From: Methanoculleus oceani
GTDB taxonomy: Archaea; Halobacteriota; Methanomicrobia; Methanomicrobiales; Methanoculleaceae
Direction: 5' to 3'
DNA length: 64,000 nt
Assembly: GCF_023702065.1 (NCBI RefSeq)
Contig: NZ_QFDM01000002.1
Span: forward strand, 496,001 to 560,000
Part shown: piece by piece, positions 1 to 7,978 of the stretch
How the letters are laid out: the number at the start of each line of letters is the position of its first letter
Numbering within the stretch: position 1 is the stretch's first letter
Notes under the pieces: generated by a model
Seen by the model: only the letters and a program-made list of their open reading frames with translations
Databases searched by the model: none
What the model was told of the DNA's origin: nothing
Made by a program: the position numbers and the translations under genes

Positions 1-1378
1 CCTTCTCGGGGATCGCTTCGGCCTGGCGCTCGCCGCGGAGGAACGACGGGGCGACGCTCGGGTAGAGGATGTAGGTGAGAACGTCTTCCTCACGGGTAAC
101 CAGGCCCTGCTCCGTCGCCTCCTTCCTCATCTGCTCGTAAATGGGTTCGAGAAGATCTGCCGGGCGAACCGTGACCGGCTCCTCGTCGCCGATGATCGTC
201 CTCCGGATCTCGGGGCTGATTGGGGCAGGAGAGCGACCGTAGAGGCCGCGGACGTAGTCCTTCACCTCTTTCGTCACGTTCCGGTAGCGCTCCCCGTCCA
301 TGAGGACGTTGAAGACCGCCTGGGTGCCCACGATCTGGCTCGTCGGCGTCACGAGCGGCGGGTAGCCGAGATCCTCCCTCACCCGGGGGATCTCGCGGAA
401 GACCTCTTCCAGGCGGTCGAGCGCGTCCTGCTCTTTGAGCTGCGAGACGAGGTTCGAGATCATCCCGCCGGGGAGCTGATAGATCAGCACGTCCGAGTCG
501 ACCCGGTCCGCGATGGAGTTGAAGAGCGGCTCGTACTTACCCCGCATCTCCCGGCAGATGTTCCTGACTTTCCGGAGCGGGAGAAGGTCGATCCCGGTGT
601 CGCGCGGCGTCCCGGCAACGCTTGCAACGACGCTCTCCGTCGGGGGCTGGGAGGTGCCGAGGGCGAACGGCGACATCGCCGTATCGAGGATGTCCACGCC
701 CGCATCGATCGCCGCCTGGTAACTCAGGGGGGCGACGCCGCTTGTGCAGTGGGAGTGGAGGCAGACCCTGACATCCGCCATCTTCTTGATCCCCGTGATA
801 AGGTCGCGGGCATCGTGCGGCATGATCAGACCGGCCATGTCCTTGATACAGATCGAGTCGCAGCCGAGCGCGTAGAGTTCCTCCGCCATCTCGATGAACG
901 TCGCGACGGAGTGGACGGGGCTCGTCGTGTAGGATATCGCGCCCTGCAGGTGCGCCCCGACGTTCCCGACCTCCTCCATCGCTTTTTTCATGTTCCGGAT
1001 ATCGTTCAGCGCATCGAAGACCCGGAAGATATCGACCCCGTTTTGCGCCGACGCCTCTACGAACTTCTCCACGACGTCGTCGGGATAGTGCCGGTAGCCC
1101 ACGAGGTTCTGGCCCCGCAGGAGCATCTGGATGGGAGTGCGTTTCAGTTCGGCCTTCAGCATGCGGAGGCGTTCCCAGGGATCGTCGTTGAGAAACCTGA
1201 TGCAGCTGTCAAAGGTCGCCCCGCCCCAGGCCTCGACAGAGAAGAAACCTACTTCATCGATGGCACGGGCAAGAGGGAGCATATCCTCAGTCCGGAGCCG
1301 GGTGGCGATGAGCGACTGATGCGCGTCCCTAAGCGTGGTATCGGTGATATTGAGTGAATCAAATTTGGCAGCACACAT
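1..1378 (-). CDS. pycB: Pyruvate carboxylase subunit B, carboxyltransferase subunit (partial; 3' end beyond the window)
   Basis: This is the carboxyltransferase subunit of the two-subunit archaeal pyruvate carboxylase, which makes oxaloacetate from pyruvate using a carboxylated biotin. The 459 visible codons start at ATG 1378 (MCAAKFDSLN) with GAGGTG about 10 nt upstream. The HMGL-like signature DTTLRDAHQSL lies at residues 13-23 and the metal-binding CLHSHCTSG near residue 205. The family is usually about 570-580 residues, so the C-terminal biotinyl-lysine region should lie past position 1. It sits just downstream of biotin uptake and ligation genes on the same strand, which fits its need for biotinylation. 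Methanogens use the product for amino acid and partial TCA-cycle biosynthesis. The related name oxaloacetate decarboxylase alpha subunit cannot be excluded from sequence alone. Confidence 0.93.
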   Translation of the reverse strand, partial: MCAAKFDSLNITDTTLRDAHQSLIATRLRTEDMLPLARAIDEVGFFSVEAWGGATFDSCIRFLNDDPWERLRMLKAELKRTPIQMLLRGQNLVGYRHYPDDVVEKFVEASAQNGVDIFRVFDALNDIRNMKKAMEEVGNVGAHLQGAISYTTSPVHSVATFIEMAEELYALGCDSICIKDMAGLIMPHDARDLITGIKKMADVRVCLHSHCTSGVAPLSYQAAIDAGVDILDTAMSPFALGTSQPPTESVVASVAGTPRDTGIDLLPLRKVRNICREMRGKYEPLFNSIADRVDSDVLIYQLPGGMISNLVSQLKEQDALDRLEEVFREIPRVREDLGYPPLVTPTSQIVGTQAVFNVLMDGERYRNVTKEVKDYVRGLYGRSPAPISPEIRRTIIGDEEPVTVRPADLLEPIYEQMRKEATEQGLVTREEDVLTYILYPSVAPSFLRGERQAEAIPEK

Positions 1379-1431
1379 CGAATTTTGCACCTCGAAGGGC
1401 TGAGAAGATATCGATAAAGCCTCTAAAAAAT

Positions 1432-2085
1432 TCATCCTACTAATATAAAAACGTCGCGAAGAGGCAGACAGGATAAAAACCCGGGTATTCCGGCCGTTAT
1501 GCAAGCCAGGACGTCCCGTGGATCCGCTTCAAATCGGGGGCATATCCGCCCCCCGATCGTGTATCCCCGTACCACGAGCAGCCGGGCAATCTCGTCGGCC
1601 CTCCTGATCTGGGTGACGATAAGGGTGACGGCGAGCGGCACGATCGAGCGCACACCGGGCCGGATTCCCTTCAGCGCCATTGCAATCCGCAGCTGGTCGA
1701 TCTCCTGCCGGATCACGGCAAGACCCGTAAGTCCCATCTCGGCGATGAGCCCCACCTCGAACCCCACCCGGTTCCCGAGGGCCCAGACCGCCACGCCGAG
1801 CACCTCGCCTTCCTCCGTCGCGGTATACGCCCACGCGGCGAGGAGAAGGAGCACGGTCATCCTGATGAAGTAAGAGAGCCCCGGGCCGCCCCCCCACGCC
1901 GAGACGAGCGCCGTTACGGCGATCATCCCGACGAGGGGGAGAAACACCCCCGGCTGCGGGAGGGCCTTCGTGCGCGGGGTAAAGAGCAGCCACCAGACCA
2001 GGGCGGCGACGGCTCCCGCCGTGCTCGCAAACGCGGCCGCCGAGAGGAGCACGGTGGCGAGCAGCCTCAGCCGCGGATCCTGCAT
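1432..2085 (-). CDS. bioN: ECF transporter transmembrane (T) subunit, probable biotin uptake
   Basis: This 217-residue membrane protein has about five hydrophobic segments, including residues 11-35, 48-62, 71-86 and 95-110. The C-terminal cytoplasmic loop carries two short motifs, ALKGI near residue 137 and VVRGY near 172, that match the ATPase-coupling helices of CbiQ/EcfT proteins. In ECF transporters this subunit links the ATPases to the substrate-binding S component. Its start overlaps the end of the preceding ATPase gene by 19 nt. The order bioY-ATPase-ATPase-T gives a complete biotin transporter. The symbol rests on the BioY partner; a shared T subunit serving other S components is possible. 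Confidence 0.85.
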   Translation of the reverse strand: MQDPRLRLLATVLLSAAAFASTAGAVAALVWWLLFTPRTKALPQPGVFLPLVGMIAVTALVSAWGGGPGLSYFIRMTVLLLLAAWAYTATEEGEVLGVAVWALGNRVGFEVGLIAEMGLTGLAVIRQEIDQLRIAMALKGIRPGVRSIVPLAVTLIVTQIRRADEIARLLVVRGYTIGGRICPRFEADPRDVLACITAGIPGFLSCLPLRDVFILVG

Positions 2086-2765
2086 AGCGCCTCCCGGGCG
2101 TCGGAAAGCCTGATGTTCTCCGGGCGGGCACCCTCTCTCAGGGCATACGCGAGGTACGGCGGGGCGTGCCGCCAGGAGGGGATCGCGTCGGGCACGCTGC
2201 CGCGGGCAGTCAGGACTCCATCCTCCATTTCCCAGACGGCATTCACCCGGGGCAGGACCGCGCGCTCGTGCGAGAAGATGATGGTGATGCCCTCTTCCCT
2301 CTCCTCGATCATCCTGCAGGCCTCCCTCTTCGCGGTGCAGTCGAGAGAACTGAACGGTTCGTCCAGCATCAGCAGGTCCGGGTTTTGCATGACGGCGCAG
2401 GCCAGGGTCAGCCTCCGGAGTTCACCGCGGGAGAGGTGGAACGGGTCGTCGCCGGCGCGCGCCGGGAGGTCCGCCCGCGCGAGCACGTCCTCCGGGGAAA
2501 GCCCCCAGGAACGGACCTCCTCGGCCACGGTCGGGCAGGTGATCTGGTGTTCGGGGAACTGCAGCAGGAGCAGCGCCGATGCAACATTGTGCCGCCGGAC
2601 GGCGCCGCTCGCGGGACGGAGCAGTTCGGCAAGCAGGAGAGCGAGCGTCGATTTCCCGCTTCCCACCGGCCCGCTGACCAGGTGCACGCCCTCTTCAAAG
2701 GTTCCGCTGCCCCGGAGGGTGAACGAACCGCGGGAGAAGCGGAGATCCTCGAGGTCGACCCTCAC
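2067..2765 (-). CDS. ECF transporter ATPase subunit (second of two)
   Basis: This 232-residue ABC ATPase energises the biotin ECF transporter. Visible motifs are Walker A GPVGSGKST (about residue 33), signature LSRGE (about 118) and Walker B LLMLDEP (about 139), followed by a switch histidine in IIFSHER. The start is taken as GTG 2765, whose GTGA overlaps the TGA of the upstream ATPase gene; the longer open frame upstream of it is antisense-like noise. It is paired with the 2762-3433 ATPase as the two different nucleotide-binding subunits expected for an ECF module. Translation is probably coupled through the 4-nt overlap. Confidence 0.88.
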   Translation of the reverse strand: MRVDLEDLRFSRGSFTLRGSGTFEEGVHLVSGPVGSGKSTLALLLAELLRPASGAVRRHNVASALLLLQFPEHQITCPTVAEEVRSWGLSPEDVLARADLPARAGDDPFHLSRGELRRLTLACAVMQNPDLLMLDEPFSSLDCTAKREACRMIEEREEGITIIFSHERAVLPRVNAVWEMEDGVLTARGSVPDAIPSWRHAPPYLAYALREGARPENIRLSDAREALCRIRG

Positions 2766-3433
2766 CGGCAAACCCTCCACATCGTGGGATAAAAGCACGT
2801 CTCCTCGAGCGCGGAGAAGACCTCTTCCGGCGTGCCGTGGTGCCGGACGAGACCGTTCTCCATGAAGATGACGTAGTCCGCCCCTGCCGCGGCATCCATC
2901 GACTGCGTGCACCAGAGCACGTGGGCTGCGGTGCTCTCCTGCACGACCCGCCGGACGCGCTCCGCCGTCACGGCATCCAGGTGCGAGTCGGCCTCGTCCA
3001 GGACGAGCACCTCGGGATCGCCGGCACAGGCCGCAGCCAGCGCGACGAGGGCCTTCTCGCCCCCGGAGATGGCCGAGACCTTCGCATCGAGGAGGTGCGA
3101 AATACCGACCCGGGCTGCGGCCGCCCTGACCCGCTCGTCCGTCTCGGGGCAGGGGTAGTGGCGGAACCGGGGAGTCGACGCGATCTCGTCGTAGACCCGG
3201 GAGAAGAGGAGCGTCCGGTCGGGGAACTCCCCCACCCACCCGACCTTCACGGCGGACGGCGGACGGCCGAGGAGCCGGACCGTTCCAGCGCCGGGCTCCT
3301 CGATGCCGGAGCAGACTGAAAGAAGCGTCGTCTTGCCGCTCCCGTTCGGCCCGATAACGGCGATGTGGCGCGCATCTACCGTAAGGTCGGGGATCTCGAC
3401 GATTCGGTGCCGGAGGCAGGAGATGCGGATCAT
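2762..3433 (-). CDS. ECF transporter ATPase subunit (first of two)
   Basis: This 223-residue ABC ATPase has Walker A GPNGSGKTT (about residue 29), signature ISGGE (about 118) and Walker B VLVLDEADSH (about 138). The D-loop carries an aspartate-serine-histidine instead of the commoner DEP. The switch position is WCTQSMD, so the usual H-loop histidine is replaced by glutamine or threonine; this may make it the less active half of the ATPase pair. ATG 3433 overlaps the bioY TGA (ATGA), so it follows bioY in one operon. It is BioM-like by context, but which of the two ATPases is the true BioM counterpart is not resolved. Confidence 0.87.
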   Translation of the reverse strand: MIRISCLRHRIVEIPDLTVDARHIAVIGPNGSGKTTLLSVCSGIEEPGAGTVRLLGRPPSAVKVGWVGEFPDRTLLFSRVYDEIASTPRFRHYPCPETDERVRAAAARVGISHLLDAKVSAISGGEKALVALAAACAGDPEVLVLDEADSHLDAVTAERVRRVVQESTAAHVLWCTQSMDAAAGADYVIFMENGLVRHHGTPEEVFSALEETCFYPTMWRVCR

Positions 3434-3930
3434 GCCACCCGCTTTCCTATGGCATAGGCAGCCGCGACCTTCACGACGGCACCGACGACGAACGGGGCGA
3501 CGCCGACCAGGATTGCCTGGGGAAGCGAGAGCGACGCCGACCAGGCGAGCCATGCGACACCGAAGACATACGTTACACAGGTCGCCGCGATCAGACCCGC
3601 GACCCGGGACTTCGGCGATTCATGCTCGTAGGCGAGCCCGACGACGAGGGCGGAGGGGATAAAGCCGGCCAGAAACCCCCCCGTGGGGCCGAGGAGCACC
3701 CCGAGGCCGGCCGTACCGTTATGAAAGACCGGGAGGCCGGCCGCCCCGAGGAGGACGTAGAGGGCGACGGGGATCACCGCATACCGCTTCATGACAATCC
3801 CGGAGAGAAGCACGAAGAGGGTCTGGAGCGTAAGCGGGACCGGGGGCAGCGGGATGGATATCCAGCTCCCGGCGGCGATCAGCGCGATGAACGTACCACT
3901 GTAAGCGAGGATCCGGGCTCGGTGCATCAT
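3430..3930 (-). CDS. bioY: Biotin transporter substrate-binding protein BioY
   Basis: BioY is the S component that binds biotin in the membrane. The 166-residue protein has about six hydrophobic helices and the family features TLQTLFVLLSG (about residue 37) and GPTGGFLAGF (about 79). I start it at the ATGATG at 3930/3927. An upstream ATG at 3939 and a longer open frame to 4020 are unlikely, because a perfect operator-like palindrome covers 3929-3960. It is the first gene of bioY-ATPase-ATPase-T, about 175 nt downstream of birA on the same strand. The palindrome strongly suggests direct repression by BirA when biotin is plentiful. Confidence 0.92.
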   Translation of the reverse strand: MMHRARILAYSGTFIALIAAGSWISIPLPPVPLTLQTLFVLLSGIVMKRYAVIPVALYVLLGAAGLPVFHNGTAGLGVLLGPTGGFLAGFIPSALVVGLAYEHESPKSRVAGLIAATCVTYVFGVAWLAWSASLSLPQAILVGVAPFVVGAVVKVAAAYAIGKRVA

Positions 3931-3960
3931 GTCAACCATCTTATTTTGGATGGTTGACAA
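3929..3960 (-). promoter_or_regulatory. BirA-type biotin operator at the bioY start
   Basis: On the minus strand the site reads TTGTCAACC, 14 nt, GGTTGACAT, with perfect 11-bp arms (3930-3940 and 3949-3959). The known bacterial/archaeal biotin operator consensus is TTGTAAACC-N14/15-GGTTTACAA, so spacing and half-sites match. It overlaps the probable transcription start and the start codon of bioY. The BirA encoded next door has the N-terminal helix-turn-helix needed to bind it. Confidence 0.85.
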
Positions 3961-4105
3961 GAAAAATCCTGTCGATGTTGAACGATGAATGATGGATAAC
4001 TCTAACGAACTGCTTCGCATAACCCCCAGGTAGTTCCGTTACCGATGGGGGGTCTTCTCTCCCAATGATCCAAAAAGTGTACGGGTGTTGACAGGGACCA
4101 GGAAG

Positions 4106-5092
4106 TTAGAGCTGGAAACAGTCGCCCGCGATGACCCGCTCGATCTTCCCGTTGTCCTTGCGGATGATCAGGGCGCCGTGCTCATCGATATCGATGGCCT
4201 CTCCCGAAAAGGTCTTGTTGATGGTCTTGATGGCCACCCGGTGGTCGAGCGTCAGGGAGAGGCTCTTCCACTCGCGGATGATGGGATCGTACTCTCCGTC
4301 CTCGAGCTGCTGGTAGCGCAGTTCGAACTCCCGCAGGACCCGGGCGAGAAGCGCCACGCGGTCGACCTCGCGGCCGACCTCCGCCTGGAGCGAGGTCACC
4401 GTATCCCTCAGGTTCGGCGAGAGTTCGTCGAGAGAGATATTCGCATCGATCCCGATCCCGAGGAGGCCGTAGTGCACGGTATCCGCCTCGGCAGTGAGTT
4501 CCAGGAGCAACCCGGCAACCTTCTTATCCCCGACGAAGATGTCGTTGGGCCACTTGATCAGCGCACTGATGTCGTACTCCTTCCGGATGGCACGGGCAAT
4601 CGCGACCGCCCCGGCCATGGTGATCATGAAGAGGTGGTCGAACGGGATCTTCGGTTTTAAGAGAATGGTGGCCCAGATACCCCCCGCAGGCGAGACCCAG
4701 GCGCGTCCGAGTCTGCCCACCCCGCCGGTCTGCTCTTCGGCGATGATCACCATGCCGTGCAGTCTTTCGGGATCGGTCTCTTCGGCGAGTTTCTTCCCGA
4801 TCCAGCCCGTGGAGGCGGTGCGGTCGAAGTGGCGGATCTGTCTCCCGATAAAGCGGGTGCGGAGCTGCTTGTGGATCTCGTACGGAAGGAGCCTGTCGGT
4901 CTTCGTCTCGAGGCGGTAGCCTTCCGCCCGTGACGACGATATGCCGTATCCCAGCCTCCGGAGTTCGCGTATCTGTTTCCAGACGGCCGATCGGGTGACG
5001 CCCAGCTGCTCTGCAATCCGTTCGCCCGATACCGGGCCGGGCGATTCTTCGAGAATCTTCAGTACGTTGATTGCCGTATCCTTCATGTCCAT
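4106..5092 (-). CDS. birA: Bifunctional biotin operon repressor / biotin--[carboxyl-carrier-protein] ligase
   Basis: BirA activates biotin to biotinyl-AMP, transfers it to the carrier lysine of biotin enzymes, and represses biotin genes when loaded. The 328 residues contain an N-terminal winged helix (about 1-62, VSGERIAEQLGVTRSAVWK), a ligase core and a C-terminal SH3-like part. Core motifs are EEQTGGVGRLGR (about 118-129; the usual GRGRxGR has a valine here), KWPNDI (about 176) and KVAGLLLEL (about 188). ATG 5092 overlaps the TAA of the upstream DUF2111 gene by one base. Neighbours are its target enzyme PycB and the BioY transporter, and the bioY operator fits its DNA-binding domain. Confidence 0.95.
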   Translation of the reverse strand: MDMKDTAINVLKILEESPGPVSGERIAEQLGVTRSAVWKQIRELRRLGYGISSSRAEGYRLETKTDRLLPYEIHKQLRTRFIGRQIRHFDRTASTGWIGKKLAEETDPERLHGMVIIAEEQTGGVGRLGRAWVSPAGGIWATILLKPKIPFDHLFMITMAGAVAIARAIRKEYDISALIKWPNDIFVGDKKVAGLLLELTAEADTVHYGLLGIGIDANISLDELSPNLRDTVTSLQAEVGREVDRVALLARVLREFELRYQQLEDGEYDPIIREWKSLSLTLDHRVAIKTINKTFSGEAIDIDEHGALIIRKDNGKIERVIAGDCFQL

Positions 5093-5538
5093 TACCTTTT
5101 CGCTGCAGGCGACTCAGTCGGGAGCGGACACGGATCCTCGCCGCAGACCTGCTTCCGGATATCCGCGTGCTGCTCCATAAAACCCGCCAGATCAAAGATG
5201 CCGGTCACATCGACGATGCCGATTGCGCCGATGGGCCTGCCGTCGTCGCCCCTCACCGGCGCCACCACTACCGGGATGCCCTTGTAAGGCCCGTTCGGGG
5301 GCCTGACCCTCAACGTGGCATTCTCAGCCAGGACCTCCTCGAGGACGGGACCCGTATAGGCCTCGTCGATGACCTTCCCGCCCTCGATCCGGACTCCGGG
5401 ATGGTCGCGGGATCGGGCCGTGACGGGCAGACGGCCAAGCAGATCATGGAGGCAGAGCATGACGGGAGCGAGATCGCGCGCGCTCGAAGAGACAGAGATG
5501 ATGTATTGCTCCATGGTCGTATCCCTACTGTTCATCAT
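5092..5538 (-). CDS. DUF2111 family protein
   Basis: This 148-residue soluble protein belongs to a family I associate with methanogens and whose function is unknown. The body (MEQYIISVSSSARDLAPVML onward) has alternating strands and helices, with a glycine-rich stretch PVRGDDGRPIGAIGIVD near residue 98 that resembles the core of PAS/GAF-like sensor domains; this is an impression from pattern only. The first ATG is 5538; ATG 5514 (MEQYIIS), preceded by AGGGA, is an alternative. The TAATG junction with birA suggests translational coupling. A role linked to biotin or carboxylase control is inference from position only. Confidence 0.72.
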   Translation of the reverse strand: MMNSRDTTMEQYIISVSSSARDLAPVMLCLHDLLGRLPVTARSRDHPGVRIEGGKVIDEAYTGPVLEEVLAENATLRVRPPNGPYKGIPVVVAPVRGDDGRPIGAIGIVDVTGIFDLAGFMEQHADIRKQVCGEDPCPLPTESPAAKR

Positions 5539-5545
5539 GGTTTAT

Positions 5546-6124
5546 CTAAAATAAGGTTTCCCTATCGCCGCAGGAGAACTCCTTCAAGAATTCGCGCGAC
5601 GGGTATTCATGGATGCTCGAGACCAGGATCATGCCGTCGCCGAGCGCCTTCCCGACGAGAAGCGCCTCGCCGGTAGCCGAGGCGGCAAGCGTTTCGCCGC
5701 CGTGGGCCGGGAACGAGCCGTCGCACTCGACGGCGGTGAGGTCGTAGCCGGAGAAGAGGGAGGCATAGTTGCTCTCCCCGACAAAGCGGACTGCACGCGG
5801 CCCGTACGAGAACGCGTAGGTCACCGGGAACGGGAGCCAGTCGTAGGCGTCCTCCCGGCAGCATCCCGCGCCGAAGACCAGCAGCCGCCCTCCGTTCTCG
5901 ACGAAACGCCGGATGCGCTCCTCTGCAGCCCGAAGAGCGGGGAGGAGGTTCGAGTAGTCCGGGTTCGCAAACCCCGTCGGCACGATGAGCGAGACGAATT
6001 TGCCGCGCCAGAAGGGTGATGCGAGCATGTAGGGGTTGACCGTCTCGCAGCAGGCCCCGCAGTCCTCGATGAGCCGCGAGAACATGAGGGGGCTGTCCCA
6101 GAGCAGCCCGGTCCTGCAGGTCAC
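5546..6124 (-). CDS. Uncharacterised protein, possibly class I glutamine-amidotransferase-like fold, coupled to RtcB
   Basis: I do not recognise this 192-residue protein by name. It has alternating beta/alpha segments (FVSLIVPTGF, GGRLLVFGAGCCRED), a cysteine right after a VFGAG strand-turn near residue 93, and a late histidine in VSSIHEYPS near residue 173. That arrangement resembles the cysteine elbow and His of ThuA/GATase1-like proteins, but catalysis is not shown. The start is GTG 6124, overlapping the rtcB TGA by 4 nt (GTGA), so it is probably translated with rtcB and archease. A role in RNA repair is inferred from context alone. Confidence 0.6.
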   Translation of the reverse strand: MTCRTGLLWDSPLMFSRLIEDCGACCETVNPYMLASPFWRGKFVSLIVPTGFANPDYSNLLPALRAAEERIRRFVENGGRLLVFGAGCCREDAYDWLPFPVTYAFSYGPRAVRFVGESNYASLFSGYDLTAVECDGSFPAHGGETLAASATGEALLVGKALGDGMILVSSIHEYPSREFLKEFSCGDRETLF

Positions 6125-7557
6125 CCCTTGATCACCCCGAGCGGTTCCAGCCGGACGACGATATTCGAGAGGCCCGCTTCGTGCACGACGCGCACTACTT
6201 CCCGGCTCGGCTTGTAGACTTCGGGCGCCTCCTCCGCGAGGGCGGAGTCGCTGTGAGCGCGCACCAGGATGCCTTCTCCTGCGAGGTGCTCCCGGAGTTC
6301 CTTCCCGCGGACCTCTTTCTTCGCCTTCGACCGGCTGAGCACTCTCCCCGCTCCGTGGCAGGTGCTCCCCCAGGTCTTCTGCATCGCGGTCGTCGTGCCG
6401 TGGAGGAGGAAGGAGGACGTCCCCATGCTCCCGGGGATGATCACCGGCTGCCCGACCCCGGCATACTCCCGGGGAATGCCCGGGGCTCCGGGACCGAACG
6501 CCCGCGTCGCGCCTTTGCGGTGGACACAGACCTCCGTCGACGCGCCGTCGACGTCGTGGCGCTCGAACTTGGCGACGTTATGCGCGACGTCGTAGATGAG
6601 CCGCATCGCATCGTAGTCGATCCCGAAGAGCTCCGCGAACACTTTTTTGGCCTCGTGCATGATGACCTGCCGGTTTGCCCAGGCATAGTTTGCGGCGCAG
6701 ACCATGCCGCCGTAGTAGGCGCGGCCTTCCGGGGAATCGATCGGGGCGCAGGCAAGCTGCCGGTCGGGGAGGTGTATCCGGTATCCGGCGAGCGCACTCT
6801 CGAGCGTCCGCAGGTGATCGGTGGCGACCTGGTGGCCGAGACCCCGTGAGCCGCAGTGGACCATGAAACAGACCTGCCCCTCGGCGATCCCAAAGACCTT
6901 CGCCGCTTCGGGATCGACGATCTCCCTCGCCACCTGGACCTCCAGGAAGTGGTTTCCCGCGCCGAGTGTCCCGATCTGCGGCACGCCCCGCTGGCGGGCT
7001 TTGGCACTGACCGCGTCGGGATCTGCGCCCGGCATCGCGCCTTCCGCCTCGCACCGGACGAGGTCCGCCCCGGTGCCGAACCCGCGTTCAACCGCCCACC
7101 GTGCGCCGTCGACCATGACCGCGGTCAGATCCTTGTTCGAGACCCGCAGGGCGCTTTTTGCACCGACACCGGTAGGCACGGCGCTAAAGAGCCTCTCGAT
7201 CAGTTCGCGTTTCTTGCCGGCGAGATCGGCCTCGGTCAGGGGCGTCGCGATCAGCCGGACGCCGCAGTTGATGTCGAACCCGACCCCGCCGGGAGAGATG
7301 ACCCCCTCGGTCATGTCGAATGCGGCGACACCGCCGATGGGGAACCCGTATCCCCAGTGGATATCGGGCATGGCAAGCGAATGCTTCACGATCCCGGGGA
7401 GCGTCGCGACGTTCGCGAGCTGGCGGACGGCCCCTTCCTCGAGGGTCTCCGCCAGCGCCCGGGAGAGGAAGAAACGTCCGGGCACCCGCATATCGGGGAC
7501 GTATCCAATGGGAACCTCCCATTCGAGGTCTCCGATCATATTGATTCCTTCAAGCAT
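6121..7557 (-). CDS. rtcB: RNA-splicing ligase RtcB (3'-phosphate/5'-hydroxyl nucleic acid ligase)
   Basis: RtcB joins the exon halves of spliced tRNAs and repairs broken RNA, using GTP and Mn2+ and a covalent GMP-histidine intermediate. The 478 residues include the metal-site motifs GGVGFDINCGVR (about 91-102), GTLGAGNHFLE (about 197) and HCGSRGLGHQ (about 229). The guanylylation region is GSMGTSSF (about 374) with THCHGAGR-like STCHGAGRVLSRS (about 399). ATG 7557 has GAGG 8 nt upstream and lies 10 nt after the archease gene. No intein is present, unlike in some archaeal RtcB genes. The intron-containing tRNA-Tyr in this window is a likely substrate. Confidence 0.96.
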   Translation of the reverse strand: MLEGINMIGDLEWEVPIGYVPDMRVPGRFFLSRALAETLEEGAVRQLANVATLPGIVKHSLAMPDIHWGYGFPIGGVAAFDMTEGVISPGGVGFDINCGVRLIATPLTEADLAGKKRELIERLFSAVPTGVGAKSALRVSNKDLTAVMVDGARWAVERGFGTGADLVRCEAEGAMPGADPDAVSAKARQRGVPQIGTLGAGNHFLEVQVAREIVDPEAAKVFGIAEGQVCFMVHCGSRGLGHQVATDHLRTLESALAGYRIHLPDRQLACAPIDSPEGRAYYGGMVCAANYAWANRQVIMHEAKKVFAELFGIDYDAMRLIYDVAHNVAKFERHDVDGASTEVCVHRKGATRAFGPGAPGIPREYAGVGQPVIIPGSMGTSSFLLHGTTTAMQKTWGSTCHGAGRVLSRSKAKKEVRGKELREHLAGEGILVRAHSDSALAEEAPEVYKPSREVVRVVHEAGLSNIVVRLEPLGVIKG

Positions 7558-7567
7558 AGGGATTCCC

Positions 7568-7975
7568 TCAGATATCGAAGATGATCTCCACCACATAGCC
7601 CTCTTCTTCTTTAACGATTTCGAGCCCGAAGTACGACACGCCCTTGACGAGCGATCCCGCGGAGTGCCGTGCAGGGTCGAAGGGCTCGCCCCTGAGAACG
7701 GCGGAGAGGCGGGTGCCCCGGATATCGACGTCGAAGGAGCAGAAGACGATGTTCTCGACATCGGTGATGAAGAGCAGTTCCGAGAGGTAATCGATGAGAA
7801 GGGATTCAAGGTTCTCCGCCTCAAGGGAGAACTGCCGTTCGATGCCCCGGTCCTCGCAGGGTCCGTACATCACGTGGAACATGGCCCGGCCTGCATCGGC
7901 AAAGATCTCGGCCAAGTCCGCGCCCCGCACCCGCATGAGGACGTCGGCGGTGTGTTCCAGCTCTTCAAAACTCAT
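7568..7975 (-). CDS. Archease (RtcB activator)
   Basis: Archease speeds guanylylation of RtcB and permits multiple turnover. This 135-residue protein matches the usual length and has the family N-terminus FEELEHTADVLMRVRG, carrying the metal-binding aspartate, and the C-terminal region SLVKGVSYFGLEIVKEE with KGVSYFG near residue 110. It lies 10 nt upstream of rtcB in the same operon and 3 nt after the small unknown gene 7979-8248. Pairing with RtcB is the usual genomic arrangement, so function is well supported. Confidence 0.93.
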   Translation of the reverse strand: MSFEELEHTADVLMRVRGADLAEIFADAGRAMFHVMYGPCEDRGIERQFSLEAENLESLLIDYLSELLFITDVENIVFCSFDVDIRGTRLSAVLRGEPFDPARHSAGSLVKGVSYFGLEIVKEEEGYVVEIIFDI

Positions 7976-7978
7976 GGT

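Noticed and set aside
3931-4020. Longer BioY start at 4020 or 3939
   Set aside because: It would place the BirA operator inside coding sequence, and the extra residues are polar and unlike BioY N-termini.
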